34,848 bases of DNA from Sulfurimonas sp. SAG-AH-194-C20. Lineage in GTDB: Bacteria > Campylobacterota > Campylobacteria > Campylobacterales > Sulfurimonadaceae. Below, one piece after another: positions 26,239 through 34,042 of the stretch. Positions within the stretch are counted from its first letter, which is position 1. Every line of letters begins with the position of its first letter. Where the stretch lies: the NCBI RefSeq assembly GCF_029215975.1, contig NZ_JAEMVD010000012.1:1-34848 (forward strand), in the 5' to 3' direction. The position numbers and the translations under genes were made by a program. The notes under the pieces are model-generated. The model searched no databases. It was not told the origin of the DNA and saw nothing but the letters and a program-made list of their open reading frames with translations.

Positions 26239-27159
26239 TTAGTCTATATATGTTAGGTAATGTTCGTATTTTTTATTACGTCCAAACACTATATCAAAGT
26301 AAGTTGACTGAATTTTTTCCGTCATCTCACCACGGCTTCCACAACCGATAGTTCTAGCATCAACATTCGCAACTGGCGTTATCTCAGCAGCAGTTCCTGT
26401 TAAAAATGCTTCATCAGCTACATAAACCTCTTCTCGAGTGATACGACGACGAACTACTTTTATTCCAAAGTCTTCTGCCATCTCGATAACCATTTTTTGA
26501 GTAATAGAAGCTAGTGAATTATCATTTGGAGGAGTAATTAACTCTCCATTTTTCACCATGAAAAAACAAGCTCCAGATGCTTCAGCTACATAACCTTGGT
26601 CATCTAAAAGAAGTGCTTCATCATATCCACAGTCAATAGCTTCATACTTTGCCATTTGTGAGTTAAGATAATTAGCAGTTGCTTTTGCTTTTCCCATGTT
26701 TGAAGTGTTTGCAGGTCTTGTCATGGAAGCGATTTTAAGTCTAATCCCATTTTTAAGACCATCTTCTCCAAGATAAGCACCCCATTCCCAAGCAGAAAGT
26801 ACAGTCTCAACTGGAGCATCTTTATGGTAAACACCCATAACACCATAACCTAAAAATGCGAAAGGGCGAATGTAGACATTATCTCCTACAAACTCATTCT
26901 TCTTAACAAGTTCAATCTGTGCAGCGTTTAGCTCTTCAACTGAGTAAGGGATGTCAATAAGTGTCATTTTTGCAGACTCTTTAAGTCTTGAAGTATGCTC
27001 ATTAAGGCGAAAAATCGCGTAACCCTTTGCAGTTTTATATGCTTTTGTTCCTTCTATTACACCATTTCCATAGTGTAATGTGTGTGAAAGTACATGTACT
27101 TTGGCATCTTCCCAAGCAACATACTTTCCATTCATCCAAATATATTTGGCAGCGTCCAT
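26239..27159 (-). CDS. ilvE: Branched-chain amino acid aminotransferase
   Basis: PLP enzyme for the last step of Leu, Ile and Val synthesis (306 residues). The fold-type IV signature is present: LHYGNGVIEGTKAYKT near the N-terminus, the Schiff-base lysine K159 in GKAKATANYLNSQ, and DEALLLDDQGYVAEASGACFF. The C-terminus has EVYVADEAFLTGTAAEITPV, which closes the active site. The ribosome site GGAGA precedes the ATG. It is the first gene of the ilvE, prohibitin-like, hisIE, DUF2393 pair run. Confidence 0.95.
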   Translation of the reverse strand: MDAAKYIWMNGKYVAWEDAKVHVLSHTLHYGNGVIEGTKAYKTAKGYAIFRLNEHTSRLKESAKMTLIDIPYSVEELNAAQIELVKKNEFVGDNVYIRPFAFLGYGVMGVYHKDAPVETVLSAWEWGAYLGEDGLKNGIRLKIASMTRPANTSNMGKAKATANYLNSQMAKYEAIDCGYDEALLLDDQGYVAEASGACFFMVKNGELITPPNDNSLASITQKMVIEMAEDFGIKVVRRRITREEVYVADEAFLTGTAAEITPVANVDARTIGCGSRGEMTEKIQSTYFDIVFGRNKKYEHYLTYID

Positions 27160-27238
27160 AAATTCTCCATACTTTTATAATTATGCTTATTCTATCTAAA
27201 ATGCTATTCATATAGTATTAACTCTAAGAATATTTGTA

Positions 27239-27244
27239 TATAAT
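27239..27244 (+). promoter_or_regulatory. Probable promoter -10 for the first desaturase
   Basis: TATAAT within TTTGTATATAATTGC, 33 bases before the TTG start, with an AGGGAA ribosome site between. The minus-strand ilvE promoter must lie in the same 118-bp intergenic region but was not pinned down. Confidence 0.45.
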
Positions 27245-27277
27245 TGCAGTAATTATATACTATTAGGGAAAAATAAA

Positions 27278-28441
27278 TTGGCACAATATACAGACTATAG
27301 AGACGTAAATCAAGAGCAACTTCAAGTTGACATAGATGAGATAAAAAAAACAATCAAGGTGGGTGAAAAAGACTTTAAACACCTACTAAAACTAGAAATG
27401 TGGGGACGATTCTCAACGCTCCTTGGTGCATTTGCAATCACATCTGTTATCATTCTTGATGCTCTTACTTTAGATATATCTCAACTTTCATTTTGGTTTT
27501 TTGGACTAGCAGGTGTTGTTCTTATGGGTATAGGAAATGTCTCACGTTGGGCAAATGTAACCCACCCTATTTTGCACGGTGCATATGACAAAGTCCCAAA
27601 TATCCCTTTTCGTTACACAAAAAAAGGTTTTGCAGTAGGGAATAGAAGATGGTTAGACTGGTTTGACTGGATAAAACCTGAGGCATGGGCATATGAGCAT
27701 AACATCATGCACCATTATCATCTCGGTGAACTTGACGACCCTGATAATGTCGAAAAAGATGTGCAGTGGATTCATGATATGAAAGTACCAATTTTTGTAA
27801 AGTATCTTGTAGTTTTATTTTTTGCTTCTATCTGGAAAATCGCTTATTATGGACCAAATACACTGAGAATTTTAGAAAATAAAGAAAGAATTGCTAAAGG
27901 CTTAGAACCTACAACTGATTATGAAATCTCTCCTTTTACAAAAAATGGTAAATCCTTATGGTTAGAGTATATTCTCCCTTATGGACTCTTCCGTTTTGCT
28001 TTTATTCCACTACTATTTTTACCACTAGGGGCAGCAGCCGCTAGTAGTGCTTTAGTTTTTATGTTACTTGTTGAACTCTATGCAAATCTTCACTCATTTC
28101 TCGTAATCGTTCCAAACCACTCAGCAGAAGACATTTATCAGTTCTCTACTCCACATAAAACGCAGGGTGAGTTCTACCTTAGACAGATTATGGGAAGTGT
28201 AAACTACAACACTGGAAATGATGTAATAGACTACTTACATGGATTTTTAAACTATCAAATCGAGCATCATCTTTTCCCAAATATGCCACTCTCTTTTTAC
28301 CAAGAGATGCAACCCATAGTAAAAGAGATATGTAAAAAGCATAACTTAGAGTATCGTCAAGAGTCAGTATTTAAAAGAATGGCAATGACATTAGAGTTAA
28401 TGGTAGGAAAGACGAAAGTATTACGAATAGATGGTATATAA
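27278..28441 (+). CDS. Membrane fatty acid desaturase
   Basis: A 387-residue di-iron membrane desaturase with the three histidine boxes of the FA_desaturase family: HPILH (H96, H100), HNIMHHYH (H141, H145, H146, H148) and QIEHH (H330, H331). Four or more hydrophobic helices separate them. It introduces double bonds into acyl chains of membrane lipids or related substrates; position specificity cannot be read. The start is TTG after AGGGAA. It converges with a second, only distantly related desaturase across a terminator-like hairpin. Confidence 0.88.
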   Translation: MAQYTDYRDVNQEQLQVDIDEIKKTIKVGEKDFKHLLKLEMWGRFSTLLGAFAITSVIILDALTLDISQLSFWFFGLAGVVLMGIGNVSRWANVTHPILHGAYDKVPNIPFRYTKKGFAVGNRRWLDWFDWIKPEAWAYEHNIMHHYHLGELDDPDNVEKDVQWIHDMKVPIFVKYLVVLFFASIWKIAYYGPNTLRILENKERIAKGLEPTTDYEISPFTKNGKSLWLEYILPYGLFRFAFIPLLFLPLGAAAASSALVFMLLVELYANLHSFLVIVPNHSAEDIYQFSTPHKTQGEFYLRQIMGSVNYNTGNDVIDYLHGFLNYQIEHHLFPNMPLSFYQEMQPIVKEICKKHNLEYRQESVFKRMAMTLELMVGKTKVLRIDGI

Positions 28442-28446
28442 AAAGT

Positions 28447-28464
28447 CTAGAACAGTTGTTCTAG
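28447..28464. terminator. Bidirectional terminator between convergent desaturases
   Basis: CTAGAACA-GT-TGTTCTAG forms an 8-bp stem with a minimal loop. It has a plus-strand A-run on the left (TAAAAAG) and a T-run on the right (CTCTTTT), so either strand would give a hairpin followed by a U-rich tail. It begins 5 bp after the plus-strand stop and covers the minus-strand stop codon. Confidence 0.65.
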
Positions 28465-29447
28465 TACTCTTTTAATGCATCATTTATCTGAATATAAGCC
28501 TCAACAGGTGTTGTTTCAAAATAAGCGATATTATGTGTATTAGCGAATGTCTTTGTCATCTCTTGCACCTTTAAGAGATTAAAACGCGGGGCTTTTGGGA
28601 AGAGATGATGTTCTATCTGTGTGTTAAGTCCACCATAAAACCAATGCACTAAAAAACCACCTTTAAGTGAACGAGAAGTTCGCATCTGTAACTCCATCCA
28701 TGAAAACTTTTTCCCTTCTTCATAGTCAAACACTTCACAGCCTAAATGATTTGTTATAAAACCAAACGCAAGCCATGGAGAGAGGACAAGGTTAAGTGTA
28801 GCTAACACTATCAAAGCATCAGTCAGTGGAAGAAAGTAAAAAACAGTTCCCCATATAAGTGGCCAATGAAGAAGCATCAAAGCAAATTCACCCCATAGTT
28901 TTCTTTTTATAACAAAACTATATGACTGTGCTATAAACGCAGGATACATAAAGAACATAGCACCCCAAAAAATGATGTGTTTGTACTTCTTTATAAAAGG
29001 GCTATTACCCTTGTTGTTTGGAGTAAATGCACCATCAAGTGCCCAGATGTCTTCATCCTTTTCTAAAACATTACACCAAGTATGATGATTTACATTATGC
29101 TTGAAGTCCCACCATGAAGAGCTGTTTGAGAGGATAAGTGCTGAGAATGGGTATGAAAGCTTAAAAGAGAGTGACTTACTTTTAAAGTATTGTAAATGTA
29201 ACATGTCATGAGATACAAATACAGCACGAGTAAAGATAACTACCATAAATAACCCCAGTCCAAACGCAGCTAAGTGAGGACTAGAACCCACCATATCCCA
29301 ATTTGATACAATACTAAAAACTACTGCTAAACTAATAAAAATTGCAAACATCTCTATAGTTCCTCGTACCGGTGCTCTATCTAAAAGTCCACTTGCACGA
29401 ACCTCCGCTTTTAACTCATTGAAATTATCTGGATAAACTGACGACAT
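28461..29447 (-). CDS. Membrane fatty acid desaturase
   Basis: A 328-residue di-iron desaturase with boxes HDMLH (H80, H84), HNVNHH (H117, H121, H122) and QIEHH (H280, H281). The Gln-led third box also occurs in front-end and related desaturases. There are several hydrophobic helices. The ribosome site AAGGTG precedes the ATG. It is shorter than, and aligns poorly by eye with, the facing desaturase except at the boxes, so the pair is probably not a recent duplication. Two enzymes with different specificity would allow stepwise desaturation, but that is inference. Confidence 0.88.
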   Translation of the reverse strand: MSSVYPDNFNELKAEVRASGLLDRAPVRGTIEMFAIFISLAVVFSIVSNWDMVGSSPHLAAFGLGLFMVVIFTRAVFVSHDMLHLQYFKSKSLSFKLSYPFSALILSNSSSWWDFKHNVNHHTWCNVLEKDEDIWALDGAFTPNNKGNSPFIKKYKHIIFWGAMFFMYPAFIAQSYSFVIKRKLWGEFALMLLHWPLIWGTVFYFLPLTDALIVLATLNLVLSPWLAFGFITNHLGCEVFDYEEGKKFSWMELQMRTSRSLKGGFLVHWFYGGLNTQIEHHLFPKAPRFNLLKVQEMTKTFANTHNIAYFETTPVEAYIQINDALKEY

Positions 29448-29555
29448 CCACTCACCTTATGTAAAAATTTATAATTATTATAACAATTATATCAAGATTA
29501 ATCTGAATGTATAGAATTTTTTAAACTGAAGTTGTAGGAGTTAGTATTTTATAAA

Positions 29556-29590
29556 ATAAGAGAAGGCTTGGTTCAAGAGCCTGCTCTTAT
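29556..29590 (-). terminator. Rho-independent-type terminator of the porin gene
   Basis: On the minus strand, ATAAGAG-c-AGGCT pairs with AGCCT-t-CTCTTAT around a 9-base loop (12 pairs with one mismatch), directly followed by a T-rich run (TTTTAT). It lies 57 bp past the porin stop codon. Confidence 0.65.
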
Positions 29591-29633
29591 AAGGAGAAAT
29601 GAAATTTGTTTGTCTATAGTTATTTACCCTGTG

Positions 29634-29666
29634 ATTTCAGTTCTTCTTTAGAAGAAGAACTGAGAT
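29634..29666 (-). repeat. Inverted repeat covering the porin stop codon
   Basis: CAGTTCTTCTT and its exact complement surround a 3-base loop, extended by further partial pairing. It includes the last phenylalanine codons and the TAA of the porin gene. It lacks a U-run, so it may protect the mRNA 3' end or simply reflect the run of Phe codons; the true terminator is further on. Confidence 0.5.
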
Positions 29667-31003
29667 GTGAGTTTTATTGTATTTACAGTTCTTTCTCCAT
29701 CTTTAAGTGCGGTTCCATATTTTTCAGTTTGATACACTAAACCAGCTTTGATTGAGTTACCTTTTAAGTACCAGTTTACACCAGCTGTTGCTGCTGTATA
29801 GTCATAACCATCAGTACCTTTGAACTTATCCCAAGACTCATATCTAACAAATGGAGCAAGATAGTTTAATGATTCTATAACATACTCACTCGTTGCATAC
29901 CAACCATTTGATTTACCTAGTTCAGCTAAACCCCATGCTTTAACAACACCATCAAACTCGAAGTACTCAGCTTGAACAAAAAGACCTTTATAGTGTGCAG
30001 ACATTTCTAAGTTTGTTAATGTATGGTCAATTTTCTGCGAAACCACACCATCATCATAGTTAATATTATTGCTAGCCCAGTATGCAGCACCTATCTCAAA
30101 GTGTTTACCCTTAGCAAAGTATGTTTCTGTTCTTGAAGTCTCTTCCCAACCATCAAATGGAGAGAGTACTACTTTTCCACCATAGAAGAAACTACCTTGT
30201 GTTAAACCACCAAAGTTATTTTCTTTACTAAGTGTACTGCCTGAAGCATCTTTCATTTTACCAGAGTAAACACCATCACCTGTTGCTACTTGATAATGAA
30301 CTTTCTTTTCCCAGTTACCGTATGCTTGGATATTTGTTCCACGTCGGTTATGTGTAATGTACTGTGCTGCTTCATCAGCTACTTTTGGTCTATCATATGC
30401 AAGAACTCTAGCAGACTTCACAGTTTCAGTACGAGAAATATCGATTTTAGCACGGTAAAGTTTGAAGTTTACTAAAGATGTGTTAAATGGTTTTTTGATT
30501 TTCACATAAGCATCACCAACGTTAAAGCCTTGCTCACCTTTATCTTCAAAGTTTGCTTTATCATTTCTAACATCCATTACAAAAGAAGTCCACTTGTTAA
30601 AACCAGCAGCTACTTCAAAACGAACACGGCGAAGGTAAGCATCAGGTACACTAGACTTTGACTTAACACTTCCATCAGGATTATAATTTGTTGTATCTGC
30701 ATTTTGGAATGTACCTTGAATACGAACACCCGCTTTTAACCACATATCTGAGTTGTCATCAGCTACAAACTTCATGTTGATGTGAGTCTGTTTTCCAAGT
30801 AAAAAGTCAGGAGACTTTTGATCAACGATAGTGATTGACTTCTTTGGAGACGCAACACTTTTCATATCAAGTGCAGTACGATCAGCTGCAGGAGCAGTAA
30901 ATACTTGACCATTAGCATCTTGGTAAAATTTAATTTCATCTGCGTTTACAGATAAAGAAGCTACAGTTAAAGCAGCAATAGTTGATAAAACAATCTTGTT
31001 CAT
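29648..31003 (-). CDS. Phosphate-selective porin (OprO/OprP family)
   Basis: A 451-residue outer-membrane porin. It has a signal peptide (MNKIVLSTIAALTVASLSVNA), then about 45 linker residues, then a beta-barrel with features of the OprO/OprP family: AGVRIQGTFQNAD, LRRVRFEVAAGFNKWTSFVMD and a terminal SQFFF. Divergent position to pstS and a Pho-box-like repeat in its promoter support a role in letting phosphate (or other anions) across the outer membrane under phosphate limitation. The ribosome site AAGGAA is well placed. A terminator hairpin follows. Confidence 0.85.
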   Translation of the reverse strand: MNKIVLSTIAALTVASLSVNADEIKFYQDANGQVFTAPAADRTALDMKSVASPKKSITIVDQKSPDFLLGKQTHINMKFVADDNSDMWLKAGVRIQGTFQNADTTNYNPDGSVKSKSSVPDAYLRRVRFEVAAGFNKWTSFVMDVRNDKANFEDKGEQGFNVGDAYVKIKKPFNTSLVNFKLYRAKIDISRTETVKSARVLAYDRPKVADEAAQYITHNRRGTNIQAYGNWEKKVHYQVATGDGVYSGKMKDASGSTLSKENNFGGLTQGSFFYGGKVVLSPFDGWEETSRTETYFAKGKHFEIGAAYWASNNINYDDGVVSQKIDHTLTNLEMSAHYKGLFVQAEYFEFDGVVKAWGLAELGKSNGWYATSEYVIESLNYLAPFVRYESWDKFKGTDGYDYTAATAGVNWYLKGNSIKAGLVYQTEKYGTALKDGERTVNTIKLTSQFFF

Positions 31004-31038
31004 TTGAATTTCCTTGAGTCTTATTTTTAAGTTATGGA

Positions 31039-31044
31039 AGTATA
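31039..31044 (-). promoter_or_regulatory. Porin promoter -10
   Basis: TATACT on the minus strand, 10 bases downstream of the Pho-box-like repeat, with an initiation site expected about 30 bases before the porin ATG. Confidence 0.5.
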
Positions 31045-31054
31045 TTGCAAAGCG

Positions 31055-31072
31055 ATTACATTATGGTTACAG
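31055..31072 (-). promoter_or_regulatory. Pho-box-like direct repeat, porin promoter
   Basis: On the minus strand: CTGTAAC CATA ATGTAAT, two 7-mers with start-to-start distance of 11 bp. It sits where the -35 would be. Its layout equals that of the pstS and pstC repeats. Confidence 0.65.
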
Positions 31073-31143
31073 CAGGAAATATAATGTATAATGTTACCGA
31101 CAGAAGGCTCTTATATATGTAAGGCTTAAGATGCCAAACTTCC

Positions 31144-31161
31144 TTGTAACTAAAGCGTAAC
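31144..31161 (+). promoter_or_regulatory. Pho-box-like direct repeat, pstS promoter
   Basis: TTGTAAC TAAA GCGTAAC: 7-mers 11 bp apart, followed after exactly 10 bases by TATAAT. This is the geometry of PhoB-type sites that replace a -35 element. Confidence 0.7.
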
Positions 31162-31171
31162 CCAAGTGTTT

Positions 31172-31177
31172 TATAAT
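31172..31177 (+). promoter_or_regulatory. pstS promoter -10
   Basis: TATAAT, 10 bases after the direct repeat and 32 bases before the pstS ATG; an AAAAAGG ribosome site lies in the leader. Confidence 0.6.
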
Positions 31178-31209
31178 TTCAGCACTTAAACATAAAAAGG
31201 CTTAGATAA

Positions 31210-32259
31210 ATGATAAGTGATAAATCACAATGCAAAAAACCACTAAATGGTTTTCGTACCAAACTTATAAGAGTAGCACTAGCAAGTACAATGCTCCTTA
31301 CATCACTAAACGCGAACGATGTTCTCAAAGGTAGTGGAGCGTCTTTCCCATATAGTGTTTACCAAAAATGGATTAAAGCTTACAACAAAGAAACAGGTAT
31401 AAAAATTGACTACATAAAAAAAGGTTCTTCAAAAGGTATCAAAGATGCTAAAGCTCGTGCAGTTAATTTTGCTGGAACAGACAAACCTTTAAGTCCTAAA
31501 GTGCTTCGTAAAAATAAGCTTTATCAGTTTCCTGCTGTTGTAGGTGCAATCACAATGGGATATAATCTTCCTGGTATAAGGGGGCTCAAACTATCTCGCG
31601 GAGCAACGGTAGCTATCGCTAATGGTAGTGCTAAGTACTGGGATGATGCAGTTATTGCTTCTGCAAACGTAGGACTTAAACTTCCACACGAAAGGCTTAC
31701 ATTTGTTCACCGTGCTGATGGTTCAGGAACTACATATAACTTCACTTACTACCTTTCAAAAGTAGACAAAGAATGGAGAAAAACATTTGGTGCTAAAAAG
31801 TCCCTTAACTGGCCTGGGAATCATCATATTGGCGGGAAGACAAACTCTGGTGTTGCGGCACTTCTTAAACAGACTACATACTCAGTAGGATATATCGACT
31901 ATGCTGATGCTAAAAACAACAACATCGCTATGGCAACAGTAGAAAATCGTGAAGGTCACTTCATCTTACCAACACTTAAGTCTTTTCAAATGGCAACTGC
32001 AAAAGCAACACTTAATCCAAAAAGAGATTTTTATGCTGTGATCACTGATCCAAAAGGTGCAGAGTCTTACCCTATGGTAGCTGCTACATTTATCTTAGTA
32101 CCAGCAGAAAAAACACAGATGAACAAAAAAGTTACTGCCTTTTATGACTGGTGTTATACAAATGGTCAAGATATTGCAAAAGGTCTAGGTTTTGTTCCAT
32201 TACCCAAATCTTTAACTGCTAAAATTCACACTTATTGGGCTAAAAAAGGGATTAAATAA
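31210..32259 (+). CDS. pstS: Phosphate ABC transporter substrate-binding protein
   Basis: Periplasmic phosphate-binding protein (349 residues) that delivers phosphate to the PstCAB importer. A long n-region precedes the hydrophobic signal (LIRVALASTMLLTSLNA), so the mature start is near residue 36. Ligand-contact motifs of PstS are present: GSGASFPYSVYQKW, NFAGTDKPL and RADGSGTTYNFTYYL. The gene is preceded by a Pho-box-like repeat and TATAAT. An alternative inner Met start is not favoured because the ribosome site fits this ATG. No terminator is visible before the next gene. Confidence 0.94.
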   Translation: MISDKSQCKKPLNGFRTKLIRVALASTMLLTSLNANDVLKGSGASFPYSVYQKWIKAYNKETGIKIDYIKKGSSKGIKDAKARAVNFAGTDKPLSPKVLRKNKLYQFPAVVGAITMGYNLPGIRGLKLSRGATVAIANGSAKYWDDAVIASANVGLKLPHERLTFVHRADGSGTTYNFTYYLSKVDKEWRKTFGAKKSLNWPGNHHIGGKTNSGVAALLKQTTYSVGYIDYADAKNNNIAMATVENREGHFILPTLKSFQMATAKATLNPKRDFYAVITDPKGAESYPMVAATFILVPAEKTQMNKKVTAFYDWCYTNGQDIAKGLGFVPLPKSLTAKIHTYWAKKGIK

Positions 32260-32279
32260 TATTATTAGTCTAGTTGTGC

Positions 32280-32285
32280 TATAAT
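32280..32285 (+). promoter_or_regulatory. TATAAT -10 element giving a leaderless start
   Basis: TATAAT in GCTATAATTCTC, exactly 7 bases before the ATG of the 568-codon gene, with no ribosome site in between. No Pho-box-like repeat precedes it. Confidence 0.5.
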
Positions 32286-32292
32286 TCTCATT

Positions 32293-33999
32293 ATGAACAA
32301 TATTTTATCACATTCGTTAACATTCAAAACAGACTCTCTCACTTCTCAAACAGGTAAACTAGAAAACATCCTCTACTTGAGTGATGAGAATAGTTCTAAA
32401 CATTTTGTGCAATACATTCAGTACCATGAAAACAATGATGATTCAATTGATGTAAGACATATTAGTATAAAAGTAGATAGGTCTTATTTTTTAGAAATAG
32501 CAAATATTTGTATAAGTAATAAAGAGAGAAGAAGACACTTTTTTTCTACCTTAGGAAAACGGCGTTTTGGTGCTTCAAACAAACATTTAGATTGCTACTT
32601 CGCGCATTTAGATTTTAATGAAAAGTCTCTCCATCAAAAATACCTCAGCCATTATGAATATATAGAGTTTGAGCCTTGTCACAGTATTACTACAAAGTAT
32701 TCTACAAATAAGTATCGTATTTATATCCAAGAAGAGGAAAACCTACATATAGTTTTTTTAGACCAACTAAATATATCATCAAGAAAAAAAATACATAAAA
32801 TATTTTGTACAGACCTCAGCGATGATGACTTAGCTTTATATAATGGCATTACAACTTCATCTCAAAAAATTAACTATATTTTTAATAAAATAGGAAAGCA
32901 TTACTTTAAGAACTTAACAGCGACTCATCTTCAAAGAACTAAACAGTACAAAACAAATGAGGACTTAGCTCTTTCAATGCTTATTAAAGATTCTCAGGCG
33001 ATGGAGAGAAGTTCACGTATTCAGGATAATACTACTTTTAGAAAACTTCAAGAAAAACAAAATGATATGAAGCCTATTTTAGATGCCCTTTATAAAGAAG
33101 CAAACAAATTTATTCTAAACCCATGTGCTCAGACAGCTGAACTTTTCACTAGAGAACTTCAAATGTTTCAAGTATGCATAAAAGGTATAAATGGGCTTAA
33201 AGATATTTCGGATTATCTACAAGAGGTTTACGAACTAAGCACCAAAAATACAATTTCTTACTTACTTTCAAAAGATGATGAGGACTTACAAGATATATTT
33301 TTATATGTACTTGAAGTTTTTCACACATGGAATAAGCATCTTTTTGATGAAAATGAAGATATAAAATCTTTTAATTCTGTATCTATTGATTTAGCTGATG
33401 CTTTTCGTTACTTTGTTGATGTATGTTATAAATTTAAACATGACTATAAATGTACTGATGCTGAAGAAGAGATACAAAAAGAGGTAAGTACTGCACTTGA
33501 GTTAGAAACTCAGCAAGAGCCAGAGAATGAACTAACAATTAAAACACCTGTTTATACCTCTGCTCAAAGTTATTTTGCCGAAATCGACCTTGATTCAGAG
33601 GTTTATGATGAACTTCTTGAACTCGAAAGAGAAGTAGATGTTCTTAGCTATGCATCCTCATACAACGAAGATATAAATGCTACTCTTATTAACTTTTTTG
33701 AAGGTTACACAAGGGTACTAAATCCTCTTTTTGAGTTTAAAGATCTTAGTTACTCTCTTATGCTACTCACACAAAAACTAACAGACTACGAGATAGATGA
33801 AAACAGTGAAATGCTTCTTATTTTAATGCGAGGATTAATTTCAGATTTACTCGAGTGGAAACGCTCTGTTTTAATCGAGCAAACTGCTGAAGATATTCAC
33901 TTTATGGATAAATCTTTTTACTCTAACATTGCACAAATCGAGATGTCTTTAGATAGTAATGACTTAGCCGAAGATGATGGTGAGATGGAGTTTTTCTAA
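32293..33999 (+). CDS. Unrecognised 568-residue protein inside the pst locus
   Basis: I do not recognise this gene. The protein appears cytoplasmic: no signal peptide or transmembrane segment. Residues about 1-210 are mixed alpha/beta, with a positively charged patch (SNKERRRHFFSTLGKRRF, about 77-94). Residues 210-410 are mostly helical. A charged Glu/Gln-rich linker (about 395-425) leads to a C-terminal helical part (435-550) reminiscent of four-helix or phosphotransfer-type bundles but without a clear active-site histidine motif. The tail is very acidic (LAEDDGEMEFF). It lies 33 bp after pstS and 43 bp before pstC, all on the plus strand. Position suggests a role in phosphate uptake or its control, for example as a PhoU-like regulator, but no sequence motif supports that. 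Confidence 0.75.
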   Translation: MNNILSHSLTFKTDSLTSQTGKLENILYLSDENSSKHFVQYIQYHENNDDSIDVRHISIKVDRSYFLEIANICISNKERRRHFFSTLGKRRFGASNKHLDCYFAHLDFNEKSLHQKYLSHYEYIEFEPCHSITTKYSTNKYRIYIQEEENLHIVFLDQLNISSRKKIHKIFCTDLSDDDLALYNGITTSSQKINYIFNKIGKHYFKNLTATHLQRTKQYKTNEDLALSMLIKDSQAMERSSRIQDNTTFRKLQEKQNDMKPILDALYKEANKFILNPCAQTAELFTRELQMFQVCIKGINGLKDISDYLQEVYELSTKNTISYLLSKDDEDLQDIFLYVLEVFHTWNKHLFDENEDIKSFNSVSIDLADAFRYFVDVCYKFKHDYKCTDAEEEIQKEVSTALELETQQEPENELTIKTPVYTSAQSYFAEIDLDSEVYDELLELEREVDVLSYASSYNEDINATLINFFEGYTRVLNPLFEFKDLSYSLMLLTQKLTDYEIDENSEMLLILMRGLISDLLEWKRSVLIEQTAEDIHFMDKSFYSNIAQIEMSLDSNDLAEDDGEMEFF

Positions 34000-34002
34000 C
34001 TT

Positions 34003-34020
34003 TTGTAACCTTAACGTAAC
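34003..34020 (+). promoter_or_regulatory. Pho-box-like direct repeat, pstC promoter
   Basis: TTGTAAC CTTA ACGTAAC, with 11-bp periodicity, 10 bases before TAAAAT (34031-34036). It matches the pstS repeat at both 7-mers apart from one base (GCGTAAC there, ACGTAAC here). Confidence 0.65.
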
Positions 34021-34030
34021 CGAACTTCTA

Positions 34031-34036
34031 TAAAAT
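34031..34036 (+). promoter_or_regulatory. pstC promoter -10
   Basis: TAAAAT (in CTATAAAATTT), 10 bases downstream of the repeat and 6 bases before the pstC ATG. Transcription would start at or beside the start codon, and no ribosome site is visible. Confidence 0.45.
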
Positions 34037-34042
34037 TTCACT

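Noticed and set aside
29591-29620. AAGGAG followed by a six-codon frame (MKFVCL) on the plus strand near the porin terminator
   Set aside because: The frame is very short, has no visible promoter, and is placed between a terminator and a convergent stop; chance is more likely.
31104-31204. Repeated AAGGCT/AAGGCTTA words in the porin-pstS intergenic region
   Set aside because: They are short words with irregular spacing (17 and about 76 bp), one of them being the ribosome site region of pstS; not enough for a regulatory claim.
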